Source: Spirochaetia bacterium UBA6919
GTDB taxonomy: Bacteria > Spirochaetota > UBA6919
DNA length: 6,887 nucleotides
Direction: 5' to 3'
NCBI GenBank assembly: GCA_002450905.1
Contig: DKAT01000102.1
Location: forward strand, 1 to 6,887
Below the pieces are notes generated by a model. That model worked only from the letters and a program-made list of their open reading frames with translations, searched no databases and had not been told where the DNA came from. Of this stretch, positions 5,640 through 6,887 are shown piece by piece (the first letter of the stretch is position 1; the number at the start of each line of letters is the position of its first letter). Position numbers and translations under genes: made by a program.

Positions 5640-6227
5640 TTATAAAACCCCTTTTGTAGATAGAAAACCATCAATAGTATCATCAATAGTAATTGCTTCT
5701 CTTAGAGCATGTCCAAAAGATTTAAAGATACCCTCTGCTATGTGGTGCAAATTTTCACCATAGGGAACATTGATATGTAGTGTGATACCACCATTTAAGG
5801 ATAAGGCTCTGAAAAATTCTTTGATTAATTCAACATCAAAAGTGCCAATTTTCTCAGTTCTTAATGGAGTATTATAAACAAGATGAGGTCTATTACTTAG
5901 ATCAAGAGCTACATTAGCAAGGGCTTCTTCCATCACCAGGGAGAAGTGTCCGTAACGTTTAATCGACTTACGATCTCCAAGTGCATCTTTGAGCGCCATA
6001 CCAAGACAGATCCCAATATCCTCTACGCTGTGATGTCCATCCACCTCAAGATCACCCTTATTTTTTAATTTCAAATGGATTCTACCATGTTTTGTGATAT
6101 GGTTTAGCATGTGATCAAAAAAAGGAATTCCACTATGAATCTCACTTTCTTCACTGCTATCCAAAGAAAGTTCAAGATTGATCTCTGTTTCTTTAGTTCT
6201 ACGAATTATTTTTGCATATCTGGACAT
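5640..6227 (-). CDS. hisB: Imidazoleglycerol-phosphate dehydratase HisB (monofunctional)
   Basis: HisB removes water from IGP to give imidazole-acetol phosphate, using a manganese centre bound by repeated His/Glu motifs. The 195 residues contain only the dehydratase; the histidinol-phosphatase domain found in enterobacterial HisB is absent, so that step must be done elsewhere. Visible motifs are IPFFDHML (34-41, His39), the metal-binding DGHHSVEDIG (63-72, His65, His66, Glu69), LVMEEA (97-102), EFFRALS (137-143), the second metal site LHHIAEGIFKSFGHAL (160-175, His161, His162, Glu165), and the C-terminal STKGVL signature. The ATG at 6225-6227 has a modest AGG ribosome site, and MSRYAKIIRRTKET is a typical N-terminus. 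It is the first gene of the visible his block, about 145 bases from the predicted transcription start, and abuts hisH. Confidence 0.97.
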   Translation of the reverse strand: MSRYAKIIRRTKETEINLELSLDSSEESEIHSGIPFFDHMLNHITKHGRIHLKLKNKGDLEVDGHHSVEDIGICLGMALKDALGDRKSIKRYGHFSLVMEEALANVALDLSNRPHLVYNTPLRTEKIGTFDVELIKEFFRALSLNGGITLHINVPYGENLHHIAEGIFKSFGHALREAITIDDTIDGFLSTKGVL

Positions 6228-6374
6228 ATTTGGTTACCTATGTAATTAACTACCATGTGAAACAATCATCTCTATTGATGAATATTCAATAAATAATATG
6301 ATTTAATTTCAAACAATATTAAAACTTTGTTGGTTTAAAAAGCTACTCATTGGGATAATTCAATCTAAAGTATT
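6228..6374 (-). other. Untranslated leader of the his block, no recognised attenuator
   Basis: About 145 bases separate the predicted transcription start (near 6373) from the hisB ATG. They contain a short frame, MSSFLNQQSFNIV, starting at ATG 6352-6350 without a ribosome site and without any histidine codon, so it is not a his leader peptide. A weak 4-bp hairpin (CATC/GATG, near 6266-6280 on the plus strand) is present but has no U-run. I do not recognise a T-box or other riboswitch here. Confidence 0.35.
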
Positions 6375-6379
6375 GTATG

Positions 6380-6408
6380 AAAATAACGCTTTTAGGCAAG
6401 TTTGTCAA
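6380..6408 (-). promoter_or_regulatory. Sigma-70-like promoter of the his block
   Basis: On the minus strand a perfect -35 hexamer TTGACA (6408-6403) is followed by exactly 17 bases and TATTTT (6385-6380), a 4-of-6 match to the -10 consensus. It faces hisB, and no gene lies between them. It is the best promoter match I found in the noncoding stretch. Confidence 0.6.
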
Positions 6409-6814
6409 TTGTTTTAATATAGTCTTTATTTAAGGGATCAGACAAATAAAATAATATCAGTATTTTTTATGTGTTTTTATATTAATAGAATAAGAATCAT
6501 GTATAAATATAAATGAAATTACGAAATAATTTTTTATTTATACAAAATATGACAAACAATTTATTATATATTTATCGAATTTATGATATTAAGTATATAA
6601 CTTACTTAGGATACTTTAATATTAAAAACGATTTCGGATTTATTTATAGGGATATTCATTGTTTCAAAAAAAAATTATTTTACAGATAACAAAAAGAAAA
6701 TAAATATATAGAATAAGGGGTTTTCAAAATATTTTTTTTTATTTGATTCTCCTTGTATCTTTAATAATGAAAAGTTATTTTAATAAAGAGAGGAAGGACA
6801 TTAATAAAAATAGA
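6409..6814. other. Noncoding AT-rich stretch upstream of the his promoter
   Basis: About 400 bases without a supportable gene on either strand. It is very AT-rich with A- and T-runs (for example 6731-6740). A small inverted repeat TAAGT-ATATA-ACTTA occurs near 6590-6604. A 29-codon plus-strand frame begins at ATG 6767 and ends at TAG 6854-6856. It has no clear ribosome site and no recognisable product, so I do not call it a gene. The stretch may hold UP-type A-tracts for the his promoter or the end of a gene to the right. Confidence 0.4.
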
Positions 6815-6875
6815 AGTGCAGTAGATCGTATTCTCCTGAGGTTATTTAAACCGTAGACAGCGTGATCCCTGCACT
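6815..6875. repeat. Long imperfect inverted repeat able to form a hairpin
   Basis: AGTGCAG (6815-6821) pairs with CTGCACT (6869-6875), and inward GATC (6824-6827) pairs with GATC (6864-6867). This gives an 11-bp stem with a small internal mismatch and a loop of 36 bases. It is clearly richer in GC than its surroundings. No U-run follows on either strand, so it is not a typical terminator. It could be an element end, a structured RNA or a palindromic repeat unit. It lies at the window edge, so its context is cut off. Confidence 0.45.
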
Positions 6876-6887
6876 CTTTAGTGAAAT

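Noticed and set aside
6311..6352. A his leader peptide and attenuator upstream of hisB.
   Set aside because: The only short frame there has no histidine codons and no ribosome site, and no terminator/antiterminator pair is visible.
6767..6856. A 29-codon plus-strand frame beginning MKSYFNKERKD.
   Set aside because: There is no proper ribosome site, it is very short, and it runs into the hairpin repeat; support is insufficient.

Overview
The window is AT-rich bacterial DNA. It joins an intact histidine-biosynthesis block (right half, minus strand) to a small accessory region full of broken genes (left half). A monofunctional hisB, a separate hisH, single-domain hisA/hisF and a tRNA without an encoded CCA fit many bacteria. 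The remains of an SH3-domain protein and a Uma2 gene are compatible with a spirochaete or a similar low-GC lineage, but this taxonomic guess is weak.

Layout from left to right. 1-130: no gene, with one short inverted repeat. 131-466 (-): an unrecognised small acidic protein. 524-987 (-): a hicA-hicB toxin-antitoxin pair. It is preceded by the tail of an unknown reading frame (987-1106) whose stop overlaps the hicA start. 1156-1755 (-): a Uma2-family gene cut by one in-frame TAA. 1865-2734 (-): a serine recombinase cut by one in-frame TGA at codon 37, with an unusual C-terminal extension of about 100 residues. 2752-2789: an inverted-repeat site over its probable promoter. 2804-3256 (+): a 5'-truncated SH3-domain gene cut by one in-frame TAA. 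3388-3461 (-): tRNA-Val(GAC) with a C at position 33 of the anticodon loop.

3565-6227 (-): hisB-hisH-hisA-hisF, tightly packed with abutting or overlapping genes and driven by a good sigma-70-like promoter at 6380-6408. HisB makes imidazole-acetol phosphate, HisA isomerises ProFAR to PRFAR, and the HisH/HisF pair converts PRFAR to IGP (the HisB substrate) and AICAR. The four genes therefore cover a continuous central stretch of the pathway. hisG, hisI/E, hisC and hisD are not in the window. 6228-6887 is noncoding apart from the his promoter and leader and a hairpin-forming repeat at the right edge.

The main oddity is that three neighbouring accessory genes each carry exactly one in-frame stop, with reading frames otherwise preserved, while the flanking hicAB and his genes are intact. 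I read this as recent decay of an accessory block beside a tRNA. I did not find a convincing new biological system.
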